A stretch of 9,479 nt of DNA from contig PKWQ01000177.1 in the NCBI GenBank assembly GCA_003133265.1, forward strand, positions 649-10,127, given 5' to 3'. The notes below the pieces were generated by a model that was not told the origin of the DNA, ran no database searches, and saw only the letters and a program-made list of their open reading frames with translations. Position numbers and translations under genes: made by a program. This document shows positions 1-6,218 of the stretch, one piece after another; position 1 is the stretch's first letter; each line of letters begins with the position of its first letter. Source of the stretch: Acetobacteraceae bacterium. Its GTDB lineage: Bacteria > Pseudomonadota > Alphaproteobacteria > Acetobacterales > Acetobacteraceae.

Positions 1-1763
1 ATGCCGTGCGCCACGGCCAGCAGATCGCGGTGATCGAGGCGATGAAGTCCGAACTGGTGGTCACCGCCACCACCACCGGCATCGCCCACCTCGCGCCGGT
101 TGCCGCCGGCGATCAGGTGCTGGTCGACCAGCCGCTGCTGTTCGTCGAGCCGGCGGACATCGGCGCCGCCGACGAGCAGGACGAGCAGGAAGTCGACCTG
201 GATGCCATCCGCCCCGATCTGGCGGAGGTGCAGGAGCGTCATGCCGTGCTGCTGGACGCGGCGCGGCCCGATGCCGTCGCCCGCCGGCGCAAGACCGGCA
301 GCCGCACCGCGCGGGAGAATGTCGCCGATCTCGTCGACGCCGGCAGCTTCGTCGAATATGGCGGCCTGACGCTGGCGATGCAGCGCAGCCGCCGCACGGT
401 GGAGGAACTGATCCGGGTCAGCCCGGCGGACGGGTTCGTCACCGGCATCGGCACGGTGAACAGCGCAATGTTCGGCGCGGACAAGGGCCGCTGCATGGTG
501 GTGGCCTACGACTACACCGTGTTCGCCGGCACCCAGGGCTTCATGGCGCATCGCAAGAAGGACCGGATGTTCGAGCTGGCCTACAAGCTGCGTATCCCGC
601 TGATCCTGTTCAGCGAGGGCGGCGGCGGGCGGCCGGGCGATACCGACTATGTCGGCGCCGGCGGGCTGGAAATTCAGAGCTTCTGGCATTTCGGCCGCCT
701 CAGCGGCCTGATCCCGATGATCGGCATCAATTCCGGCCGCTGCTTCGCCGGCAACGCGGCGTTTCTCGGCTGTTGCGACGTGATCATCGCCACCCGCAAC
801 TCCACCATCGGCATGGCTGGCCCGGCAATGATCGAGGGCGGCGGGCTCGGCGTGTTCACGCCCGAGGAGGTTGGTCCGGTGTCGGTCCAGGTGCCGAACG
901 GCGTGATCGACGTGCTGGTCGAGGACGAGGCGGAAGCGGTCGAGGTGGCGAAGAAATATCTGTCCTATTTCCAGGGACCGATCGCGGAATGGAGTTGCGA
1001 GGACCAGCGCAAGCTGCGTCCGCTGGTGCCGGAGAACCGGCTGCGCGCCTACGACATCCGCGCCGTGCTGCACACGCTGGCCGATACCGGATCGGTGCTG
1101 GAACTGCGCCCGAGCTTCGGGATCGGCATGATCACCGCCTTCGCCCGCGTCGAGGGGCGGCCGATCGGCGTGATCGGCAACAATCCGATGCATCTCGGTG
1201 GCGCGATCGACGCGCCGGCGGCGGACAAGGCGGCGCGCTTCATGCAGTTGTGCGATGCGTTCGACATCCCGGTGCTGGTGCTGTGCGACACGCCCGGCTT
1301 CATGGTCGGGCCGGAGTCCGAGAAGACCGCCACCGTGCGCCACTTCTCCCGCATGTTCGTCACCGGGGCCAGCCTGGACGTGCCGCTGTTCACCGTGGTG
1401 CTGCGCAAGGCCTATGGCCTCGGCGCCCAGGCCACGGTGGGCGGCTATCTCAATGTCGGTAATTTCTCCGTCGCCTGGCCCACCGGCGAGGTCGGCCCGA
1501 TGGGGCTGGAAGGCGCGGTGCGGCTGGCCTACCGCAAGGAACTGGCCGCGATCGAGAACCCGGACGCGCGTCAGGCACGCTATCAGGAACTGGTCGACGA
1601 GTTGTATACCCAGGGCAAGGCGCTGAACGCCGCCGGCTTCGTGGAGCTGGACGACGTGATCGACCCGGCGGACACGCGGCGCTGGATCGGCCAGGGCCTG
1701 CGCAATGCGCCGGCGCCGTTGCCGCGCGCGGGCAAGAAGCGGCCGATGGTGGATACGTGGTAA
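1..1763 (+). CDS. Biotin-dependent acyl-CoA carboxylase, biotin carrier plus carboxyltransferase part (5' partial)
   Basis: The frame is open from base 3, so the gene begins upstream of the window; the GTG at 6 is probably an internal codon. Numbering from that GTG, residues 1-50 are the end of a biotinyl domain with EAMKSE, and Lys14 (bases 45-47) is the expected biotin site. After an acidic linker (about 52-75), residues 80-560 form a full carboxyltransferase of the crotonase superfamily. Its landmarks are GGGGRPGDTD (206-214), GRCFAGNAAF (244-253), AGPAMIEGGGLG (271-282), LCDTPGFMVGPESEKT (426-441) and GEVGPMGLEG (494-503). The family moves carboxyl groups from carboxybiotin to an acyl-CoA such as acetyl-, propionyl- or a longer acyl-CoA. 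Because the carrier lies N-terminal to the transferase, I infer a long BC-BCCP-CT single-chain enzyme with biotin carboxylase upstream and unseen. Substrate cannot be read from sequence. The MaoC-like and crotonase genes downstream on the same strand suggest one acyl-CoA operon. Confidence 0.93.
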   Translation, partial: AVRHGQQIAVIEAMKSELVVTATTTGIAHLAPVAAGDQVLVDQPLLFVEPADIGAADEQDEQEVDLDAIRPDLAEVQERHAVLLDAARPDAVARRRKTGSRTARENVADLVDAGSFVEYGGLTLAMQRSRRTVEELIRVSPADGFVTGIGTVNSAMFGADKGRCMVVAYDYTVFAGTQGFMAHRKKDRMFELAYKLRIPLILFSEGGGGRPGDTDYVGAGGLEIQSFWHFGRLSGLIPMIGINSGRCFAGNAAFLGCCDVIIATRNSTIGMAGPAMIEGGGLGVFTPEEVGPVSVQVPNGVIDVLVEDEAEAVEVAKKYLSYFQGPIAEWSCEDQRKLRPLVPENRLRAYDIRAVLHTLADTGSVLELRPSFGIGMITAFARVEGRPIGVIGNNPMHLGGAIDAPAADKAARFMQLCDAFDIPVLVLCDTPGFMVGPESEKTATVRHFSRMFVTGASLDVPLFTVVLRKAYGLGAQATVGGYLNVGNFSVAWPTGEVGPMGLEGAVRLAYRKELAAIENPDARQARYQELVDELYTQGKALNAAGFVELDDVIDPADTRRWIGQGLRNAPAPLPRAGKKRPMVDTW

Positions 1764-1795
1764 TGCCGCGCTCTGGACTTGCCGCGGCTCTGGAC
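1764..1795 (+). repeat. Imperfect tandem duplication, about 16 bp, two copies
   Basis: TGCCGCGCTCTGGAC (1764-1778) is repeated as TGCCGCGGCTCTGGAC (1780-1795), differing by one inserted G. It starts directly after the carboxylase stop codon, in the 93-base gap before the next gene. It is probably a local slippage duplication; no function is evident. Confidence 0.7.
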
Positions 1796-1796
1796 A

Positions 1797-1826
1797 TGTA
1801 GCCCGGGCGGGGGCGTAATCCCGGGC
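1797..1826. repeat. Short palindromic intergenic element (GTAGCCCGG...AATCCCGGG type)
   Basis: GCCCGGG (1801-1807) and CCCGGGC (1820-1826) are exact inverted arms around a 12-base loop containing GCGTAAT. The layout TGTAGCCCGG, GCGTAATCC, CGGG resembles the dispersed intergenic palindromes found in many proteobacteria. Family membership is my pattern recognition, not a search. It lies between the carboxylase and the MaoC-like gene and would form a hairpin in a shared transcript. Confidence 0.45.
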
Positions 1827-1856
1827 GGAAACGCACCAGGTCGGCAGGACAGTCCC

Positions 1857-2660
1857 ATGAGCACAGCAGCGATCGGCCCATACAGCGTCGAGGCCTACAA
1901 CACCTCGAAGGAATCCGAGAACAAGATCCACGACGATGCGGTGGCGCGCCGCTTCGGCTTCAGCGGCGGGCTGGTGCCGGGGGTCGATGTCTATGGCTAC
2001 ATGACGCATCCGGTGCTGGCGATGTGGGGCCGGTCCTGGCTGGTACACGGCACCGCCGAGTGCCGCCTCATCAAGCCGGTCTATGACGGCAAGATCGCCA
2101 CGATCCTTGCATCGGAAACCGCCGATGGGCTGGAGATCACGGTGGAGAGCGAAAAAATGCTATGCGCCACCGGGTCCGCTGCCCTGCCCGAGCCGGTGGC
2201 ACCGCCGGTACTGGCGGATTTTCGTGCGGTCGATGTGCGCCCGACCCGCCCGCCGGCGGACGAGGCATCGCTGGCCGAAGGCACCTGGCTCGGCATCAAG
2301 CCGTTTCTGGTCACCGCAGACTATGCGGCGCAATATCTGAAGGATTTGCGCGAGACCGACACGCTCTATGCCCGCGAAGGGCTGGTGCATCCGGGGCTGA
2401 TCCTGCGGCTGTGCAACTGGGCGTTGTCGCACAACGTGGTGCTCGGTCCGTGGATTCATGTCGGCAGCAACGTACAGAACTTCGCCGCCGCCCGGGTCGG
2501 CGACACCCTGTCGATCCGCGCGCGCATCACCGGCAACTACGAGCGCAAGGGCCATCGCTTCGCCGATCTGGATGTACTTGTGCTGGCGAACGGCGCCACG
2601 CCGGTTGCCCGGGTCGCGCATGCCGCGATCTACCGCCCGCGTCAGGTCGCCGCCGCCTGA
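1857..2660 (+). CDS. Double-hotdog MaoC-like protein (acyl-CoA hydratase/thioesterase-type fold)
   Basis: A 267-residue protein with two hotdog-like halves. In the first half, SENKIHDDAVARRFGFSGG (20-38) followed by LVPG (39-42) matches the hydratase-2/MaoC signature GDxNPxH...GFxG. His25 and Asn22 are kept, but the Asp of the catalytic Asp/His dyad is Ser20. The second half (about 145-262) carries GLVHPGLILRLCN (175-187) and ARVGDTLSIRARI (212-224), typical of the second hotdog repeat. I chose ATG 1857 because AGGA (1846-1849) lies 7 bases upstream; the frame extends back to 1779 without a ribosome site and with junk-like residues. The gene lies 93 bases after the carboxylase and 32 bases before the crotonase start, so it is probably co-transcribed. 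Family members hydrate 2-enoyl-CoAs or act as non-catalytic partners. With Ser at the Asp site, hydratase activity is uncertain. Confidence 0.85.
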   Translation: MSTAAIGPYSVEAYNTSKESENKIHDDAVARRFGFSGGLVPGVDVYGYMTHPVLAMWGRSWLVHGTAECRLIKPVYDGKIATILASETADGLEITVESEKMLCATGSAALPEPVAPPVLADFRAVDVRPTRPPADEASLAEGTWLGIKPFLVTADYAAQYLKDLRETDTLYAREGLVHPGLILRLCNWALSHNVVLGPWIHVGSNVQNFAAARVGDTLSIRARITGNYERKGHRFADLDVLVLANGATPVARVAHAAIYRPRQVAAA

Positions 2661-2692
2661 ACTGATTACGAATGTCACCAACGAGGAAGATC

Positions 2693-3469
2693 ATGATCCA
2701 GACCGAGAAGCTGCGCATCGCCGTCACCGACCACATCGCCGTGGTCACGATGGACAATCCGCCGGTGAATGCACAGAGCCGGCAATTGCAGGACGAGATA
2801 TCCGCGACCTTCGACTACCTGTCGGACGACGAGGATGTGCGCGTCATCGTCTTCACCGGCGCGGGCAAGGTGTTCTCCGCCGGTGCCGACATCAAGGCGC
2901 GCACCACCATGCCGACCGGCGGCGGGGCGCAGCGTTCGCACCTGCGCAGCGCGCGGGAGAGCTACCACTCCATCCTGGAATGCAAGAAGCCGGTGATCTG
3001 CGCCATCAATGGCGCGGCACTCGGCGCCGGGCTGGCGCTGGTGGCGTCGTGCGACATCCTGATCGCATCCGAGGACGCGCGGCTGGGTCTGCCGGAGGTT
3101 ACCGTCGGGCTGATGGGCGGCAGCCGGCACGCGATGCGGCTGTTCGGCCATTCGCGCCTGCGCCGGATGATGTTCACCGGCATGCGCGTCACCGGCGCGG
3201 AGTTGTACCGCCTCGGCGTGGTCGAGGCCTGCGTGGCGCCGGACAAGCTGATGGACACGGCGATGGAACTGGCCCGCGAGATCGCCGGCAACAGCCCGGT
3301 GGCGGTGCAGCTTGCCAAGCACTCGCTGAACACCATCGAGGAAATGAGCCTGCGCGACGGGTATCGCTTCGAGCAGGACATGACCATGCAGCTTGGAAAG
3401 TCCGAGGATTCGAAGGAGGCGATGCGGGCGTTCGTGGAGAAGCGGAAGCCGGTGTTTGTTGGGAGGTAG
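2693..3469 (+). CDS. Enoyl-CoA hydratase/isomerase family protein (crotonase fold)
   Basis: A 258-residue protein of normal family length. FSAGADIKA (61-69) is the CoA/oxyanion-hole segment. INGAALGAGLALVASCDILIAS (105-126) gives the second oxyanion Gly, and LPEVTVGLMGG (133-143) holds Glu135, equivalent to the second catalytic Glu (Glu164 of rat crotonase). The first Glu of classical hydratases (Glu144, in GGGCEL) is Ala115 here, so plain syn-hydration is doubtful. Isomerase, hydrolase, lyase or decarboxylase chemistry is possible. ATG 2693 is preferred because GAGGA (2683-2687) sits 5 bases upstream; ATG 2672 would add seven residues and lacks a ribosome site. It is the last gene of the carboxylase/MaoC-like run and is followed by hairpins. 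It would act in the cytoplasm on acyl-CoA thioesters; the substrate is unknown. Confidence 0.92.
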   Translation: MIQTEKLRIAVTDHIAVVTMDNPPVNAQSRQLQDEISATFDYLSDDEDVRVIVFTGAGKVFSAGADIKARTTMPTGGGAQRSHLRSARESYHSILECKKPVICAINGAALGAGLALVASCDILIASEDARLGLPEVTVGLMGGSRHAMRLFGHSRLRRMMFTGMRVTGAELYRLGVVEACVAPDKLMDTAMELAREIAGNSPVAVQLAKHSLNTIEEMSLRDGYRFEQDMTMQLGKSEDSKEAMRAFVEKRKPVFVGR

Positions 3470-3480
3470 GGGAGGGGATG

Positions 3481-3523
3481 CCGGCAGGGTTGGGGGCCGA
3501 TTTTATACCAGCGGCCCTGCCGG
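3481..3523 (+). terminator. Hairpin after the acyl-CoA operon, possible terminator
   Basis: CCGGCAGGG (3481-3489) and CCCTGCCGG (3515-3523) are exact 9-bp inverted arms beginning 12 bases after the crotonase stop codon. The 25-base loop includes GGGCC (3494-3498), which could pair alternatively with GGCCC (3513-3517). No T-run follows the stem, so it is not a standard intrinsic terminator. Its position at the operon end still suggests termination or mRNA 3'-end protection. Confidence 0.4.
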
Positions 3524-3732
3524 ATAACCGTCCGCGTAATCATTGCGGACCGTTCCGGGGCCGGTAATGGCAGCGCCGCTGCCGATGGCCGGTCAATCCG
3601 GGGAATAATCCACCTACCGATGCGAAGGTGGTACAGAATGAAACCCGTACCGCGAGTTTCGTCGACGCGCGATGCTGGAAAGAGGGCGAGGAAAGCGAAC
3701 TCTCTGCATAAATCCGCAATTGGGGGTACGGC
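3524..3732. other. Intergenic leader of the restriction gene, with two further small hairpins
   Basis: I see no gene here. GTCCGC (3530-3535) pairs with GCGGAC (3545-3550), and GGCAGC (3569-3574) pairs with GCTGCC (3578-3583). The second hairpin is flanked by direct copies of GGCCGGT (3559-3565 and 3587-3593). With the hairpin at 3481-3523 this makes three stems in about 100 bases at the edge of the lower-GC block. A promoter for the restriction gene must lie here, but I cannot pick a convincing -35/-10 pair. Confidence 0.4.
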
Positions 3733-4752
3733 ATGACTGTTGTCCGCACGATTTGGGGCATTCACATGGAATGGGACAATGCGACAATGCCGCAGGACAC
3801 CAAAGACATTGCCATCGGCTGGGGGGCATTAGGCGATCTAGGCGCGTTCCCCTCATCGCGTGATGCATTTAAGGCAGCGTTTGCGACGGCGTATCCGACC
3901 GACAAGCCCGGTGCCGTGCCGGTGAAGGCCGGCGTGCTATATAGGTTTGCGAAAGAAATGAACGTCGGAGACGTGGTCGTCTATCCGTCAAAAGCGGATC
4001 GTATCGTTAATATCGGCATTGTTCAAGGGAGGTACACCTTTCTCCCGTCCGTGAACTCTGAATACCCGCATCGTCGCAGCGTCGAGTGGAAAGTGCATGC
4101 GCCGCGCGCGCAATTCTCACAGCAGGCGCTTTATGAGATCGGATCGGCGATCACTCTCTTTCAAGTCAGCAACAATGCTGAAGAATTTCTTGCCGCGCTT
4201 GATGGTATACCGCTAAAGACCGCCGACGTTGATGCCGTGAGTGCCGCTGAAATTGCTGTTCAGGCGGAAGAAGGCGTCGAAGATTTTGTTATCAAGCGGC
4301 TCAAGAATGACTTGAGTGCTGAGCAGTTTGAGCACTTCATTGCAGGGCTCTTGCGATGCATGGGCTATCATGCTCGCGTGACCCGCCATACCGGGGACGG
4401 CGGCGTTGATATCATCGCGCACAAGGACGAACTGGGGTTCGAACCTCCGATTATTAAAGTGCAGTGTAAGCAGTCTCTTTCAACAATCGGTGGACCAACA
4501 GTGCAACAGCTTCTCGGAGCAATCCAGTCAAACGAGCACGCACTATTCGTTACTCTAGGCGATTACTCGTCCGACGCCATACGGATCGAACGTGGAAAGT
4601 CAAATCTGCGGCTTATCGGTGGCGCTGATCTCGTCCAGCTTATTTTCAATAATTATGAGGGATTTGAGCCGCGCTTTAAGGCTTTACTTCCGTTAAAACG
4701 GAGCTACACACCAAGCACAATGCCCGTCGATACTCTTCTGTCTGTTCGTTAA
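3733..4752 (+). CDS. Mrr-type restriction endonuclease with probable EVE/PUA-like N-terminal domain (type IV-like)
   Basis: A 339-residue protein. Residues 1-150 begin TIWGIH (6-11), then IAIGWGALGDLG (26-37) and VGDVVVYPSKADR (78-90). This layout resembles PUA/EVE-like domains that read modified bases and precede nucleases in 'restriction system' proteins. Residues about 185-310 match the Mrr catalytic domain: FEHFIAGLLRCMGY (199-212), then GDGGVDIIA (221-229) with Asp226 and QCK with Gln244 and Lys246. That is the D-(x)n-QxK form of the PD-(D/E)xK nuclease site. The expected role is cutting foreign DNA with modified bases; no methyltransferase or specificity gene is adjacent, which fits a stand-alone type IV-like enzyme. 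ATG 3733 follows a G-run (3722-3726) by 6 bases. Codons such as ATA, AGG and TTA and the lower GC set it apart from the flanking metabolic genes and suggest transfer. Nuclease assignment is firm; the N-domain ligand is inferred. Confidence 0.88.
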   Translation: MTVVRTIWGIHMEWDNATMPQDTKDIAIGWGALGDLGAFPSSRDAFKAAFATAYPTDKPGAVPVKAGVLYRFAKEMNVGDVVVYPSKADRIVNIGIVQGRYTFLPSVNSEYPHRRSVEWKVHAPRAQFSQQALYEIGSAITLFQVSNNAEEFLAALDGIPLKTADVDAVSAAEIAVQAEEGVEDFVIKRLKNDLSAEQFEHFIAGLLRCMGYHARVTRHTGDGGVDIIAHKDELGFEPPIIKVQCKQSLSTIGGPTVQQLLGAIQSNEHALFVTLGDYSSDAIRIERGKSNLRLIGGADLVQLIFNNYEGFEPRFKALLPLKRSYTPSTMPVDTLLSVR

Positions 4753-4762
4753 GGCCAAGCAA

Positions 4763-4794
4763 GGGCGGATGGCGCTTCGCTTACTCACCCTACG
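4763..4794. repeat. Degenerate palindromic intergenic element (GTAGGGTGAGT...GCGAAGCGCC type)
   Basis: Read on the minus strand this begins CGTAGGGTGAGTAAGCGAAG and continues GCGCCATCCGCCC. That resembles the widespread proteobacterial intergenic element in which GTAGGGTGGGT and its complement flank a GCGAAGCG core. The arms here pair imperfectly (AGGGCGGAT at 4762-4770 against ACTCACCCT at 4783-4791). It starts about 10 bases after the restriction gene stop. Family assignment rests on recognition only. Confidence 0.45.
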
Positions 4795-4856
4795 CGCGCT
4801 TGCCGAACCGTTACCAACATCATATGATCTAGACCAGAGTGGCGGGAGACAGGATC

Positions 4857-5333
4857 GTGCGACTACTCAAGGTCATCGTCAGTAAGTGGCGCATCTGGTG
4901 GGCGCTCCCGATGACTCGGCGATACACACCAAATGAAGTGACCCAAACCCGACAGCGCGCCAAGACATTGGCAGTAGGTGTCGGGCCAACGCCCGCGAAA
5001 GTTCGCCCTCGCATGCGATGGCCCCACTTCGCTCGATCTGAAAGGTCTGGCGACCAGCGTTGGGGCGCGACTCATGGCAGGACAGACCTATGGTCCGGAG
5101 AGGGAGCCAATTACCGGGGCTGGTTGACGTCACGCACTAGGGATCGCCGCACGATCGCGTTGTCTGCTGTCGTCTGGAGTGCCTTTTTTGCTGGGTTGGG
5201 CATAGGTGCTGCGTTGGGCATAGGTTACACCTACAGTAACGATGTCGAAGGCATCGGCAGGTTAGTCAATAAAATACGCTTATTGGTGGTAGAGGTGGTT
5301 GCATATCTCTTCAATCTATGGGCAATTTTGTAA
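4857..5333 (+). CDS. Doubtful small membrane protein, hypothetical
   Basis: A possible 158-residue protein from GTG 4857, with GGGAG (4844-4848) 8 bases upstream; the frame stays open back to GTG 4839. Residues about 99-125 (TIALSAVVWSAFFAGLGIGA onward) form a convincing Gly/Ala-rich hydrophobic segment, and residues 141-157 form a second. The first 95 residues are rich in Arg, Trp and Pro and look low-quality, and minus-strand frames are open over the same stretch. The upstream half may therefore be non-coding or a decayed repeat, with only the end (from about 5140) derived from a gene. I do not recognise a family. If it is not coding, 4753-5434 is a 682-base stretch with no gene I can support. 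Confidence 0.3.
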   Translation: MRLLKVIVSKWRIWWALPMTRRYTPNEVTQTRQRAKTLAVGVGPTPAKVRPRMRWPHFARSERSGDQRWGATHGRTDLWSGEGANYRGWLTSRTRDRRTIALSAVVWSAFFAGLGIGAALGIGYTYSNDVEGIGRLVNKIRLLVVEVVAYLFNLWAIL

Positions 5334-5434
5334 ACTGTACGTCATACTGATTGGGCCGCATCCCGCAGCGAAACAGACAAGCCCCTGCCATGGTGTCGCA
5401 GCGCTACGCGCTCGCTACCAAGGCCTCGAGGGCG

Positions 5435-5977
5435 TCAAACCTTCAGCCCGCACAGTAGGAAGATCGCAGCGGCTATACCGAGAAACATCTGGACCCAAAC
5501 AAGAACGGCTGCCCACTGAGCCAACAACGCAATAAGGCGTCCGCCCGCCGCAAGATCGCCCATGTGAATCTTCTTCATCATGCGCCTGGCGAGCAGACGG
5601 TTCGGAAACAGGAGTAGCCCCGAAAGGTATTCGCGTTCCCATATTGGCCCTGTAAATTGCCCATACTTCGCAGCCAGCGCAATAACGTCATCGTTCACTG
5701 CCGTAGCACCCGCCACCTGAGCCGCCATCAAACGTGCGGGCAATGCAAATACGAAGGCAACCAACAATAACACCAATGCCCATCGAATATACCAGGCATC
5801 GACAAACGTTGAGATCTGCGGAAACCGCGCGAGAATGAACGAAAACGCACCAACGTACGCGGCGAGGAGCCAGCCATTAAAAATACCGATGGATTCGTTC
5901 ACGCGCTTGGCGAGCGTAATCAAAACCTGACCTGCCAGGTGCTTCTCCAATTCATTGGTGCGGATCGGCTCGCTCAC
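5435..5977 (-). CDS. Hypothetical inner-membrane protein, three predicted helices
   Basis: A 180-residue protein that I cannot assign to a named family. Membrane segments are likely at residues 31-51 (GIFNGWLLAAYVGAFSFILA), 62-84 (WYIRWALVLLLVAFVFALPA) and 147-176 (ending FLGIAAAIFLLCG). Between helices 2 and 3 lies a polar stretch of about 60 residues with KYGQFTGPIWERE (104-116) and the basic RRMMKK (131-136), probably cytosolic. There is no signal peptide apart from the helices. GTG 5977 gives a sensible soluble N-terminus (MSEPIRTNELEKHLAGQ), but the ribosome site is weak and the start is provisional. It runs opposite to the restriction gene and in the same direction as mntR/mntH, from which the palindromic element at 6036-6117 separates it. 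Base composition is lower in GC than mntH or hemB. No function is assigned. Confidence 0.65.
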   Translation of the reverse strand: MSEPIRTNELEKHLAGQVLITLAKRVNESIGIFNGWLLAAYVGAFSFILARFPQISTFVDAWYIRWALVLLLVAFVFALPARLMAAQVAGATAVNDDVIALAAKYGQFTGPIWEREYLSGLLLFPNRLLARRMMKKIHMGDLAAGGRLIALLAQWAAVLVWVQMFLGIAAAIFLLCGLKV

Positions 5978-6035
5978 TCTCAGGCCCCACTCAGCTTACA
6001 GCTCGATACGAACTCATAGCATGTTGTAGCAAGCC

Positions 6036-6117
6036 GTAGGGTGCAATACCGCTTGGTATTGCAGCACTTTTGTTGGTGGTGCGCGATGGTGCAATGCAAA
6101 GCGGCATTGCACCCTAC
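6036..6117. repeat. Nested double-hairpin palindromic element (REP/MITE-like)
   Basis: The outer arms GTAGGGTGCAATACCGCTT (6036-6054) and AAGCGGCATTGCACCCTAC (6099-6117) are inverted with one mismatch in 19 bp. Each end also folds alone: TGCAATACC (6042-6050) with GGTATTGCA (6055-6063) around GCTT, and GGTGCAATGC (6088-6097) with GCATTGCACC (6104-6113) around a 6-base loop. Such GTAGGGTGCAAT...ATTGCACCCTAC elements are dispersed in intergenic regions of many proteobacteria; that attribution is from memory. It sits between the membrane-protein gene and mntR, and could end or stabilise minus-strand mntR transcripts. Confidence 0.8.
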
Positions 6118-6218
6118 AGGCCCCGTTTGAAGCAAGCGGAGCGCCCGCAATGGCGATGCCCGGGGGGCGATGACGGGTTAATGCCATCGCCGCGTCCCGT
6201 CCGCCACCCAACGCCAGC

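Noticed and set aside
2458..3567. + strand 369-codon frame overlapping the MaoC-like and crotonase genes
   Set aside because: It is an out-of-frame shadow of two genes with conserved motifs and clear ribosome sites.
2962..3765. Minus-strand 267-codon frame across the crotonase 3' end and the intergenic region
   Set aside because: It is antisense to a well-supported crotonase, with Arg/Ser/Pro-rich composition and no domain. The part over the intergenic region is likewise featureless.
6152..6191. GGCGATG/CATCGCC inverted repeat downstream of mntR as a terminator
   Set aside because: Only 7 bp with a 26-base loop and no T-run on the minus strand; it is easily chance in GC-rich DNA.
3470..6218. 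Complete mobile element or integrative island
   Set aside because: No integrase, transposase, recombinase, tRNA target or matching terminal direct repeats could be seen; only composition and gene content suggest transfer.
3470..6218. CRISPR array or retron-like element in the accessory block
   Set aside because: There are no regularly spaced direct repeats with unique spacers, and no reverse transcriptase or Cas-like protein. The repeats present are palindromes or a simple tandem array elsewhere.
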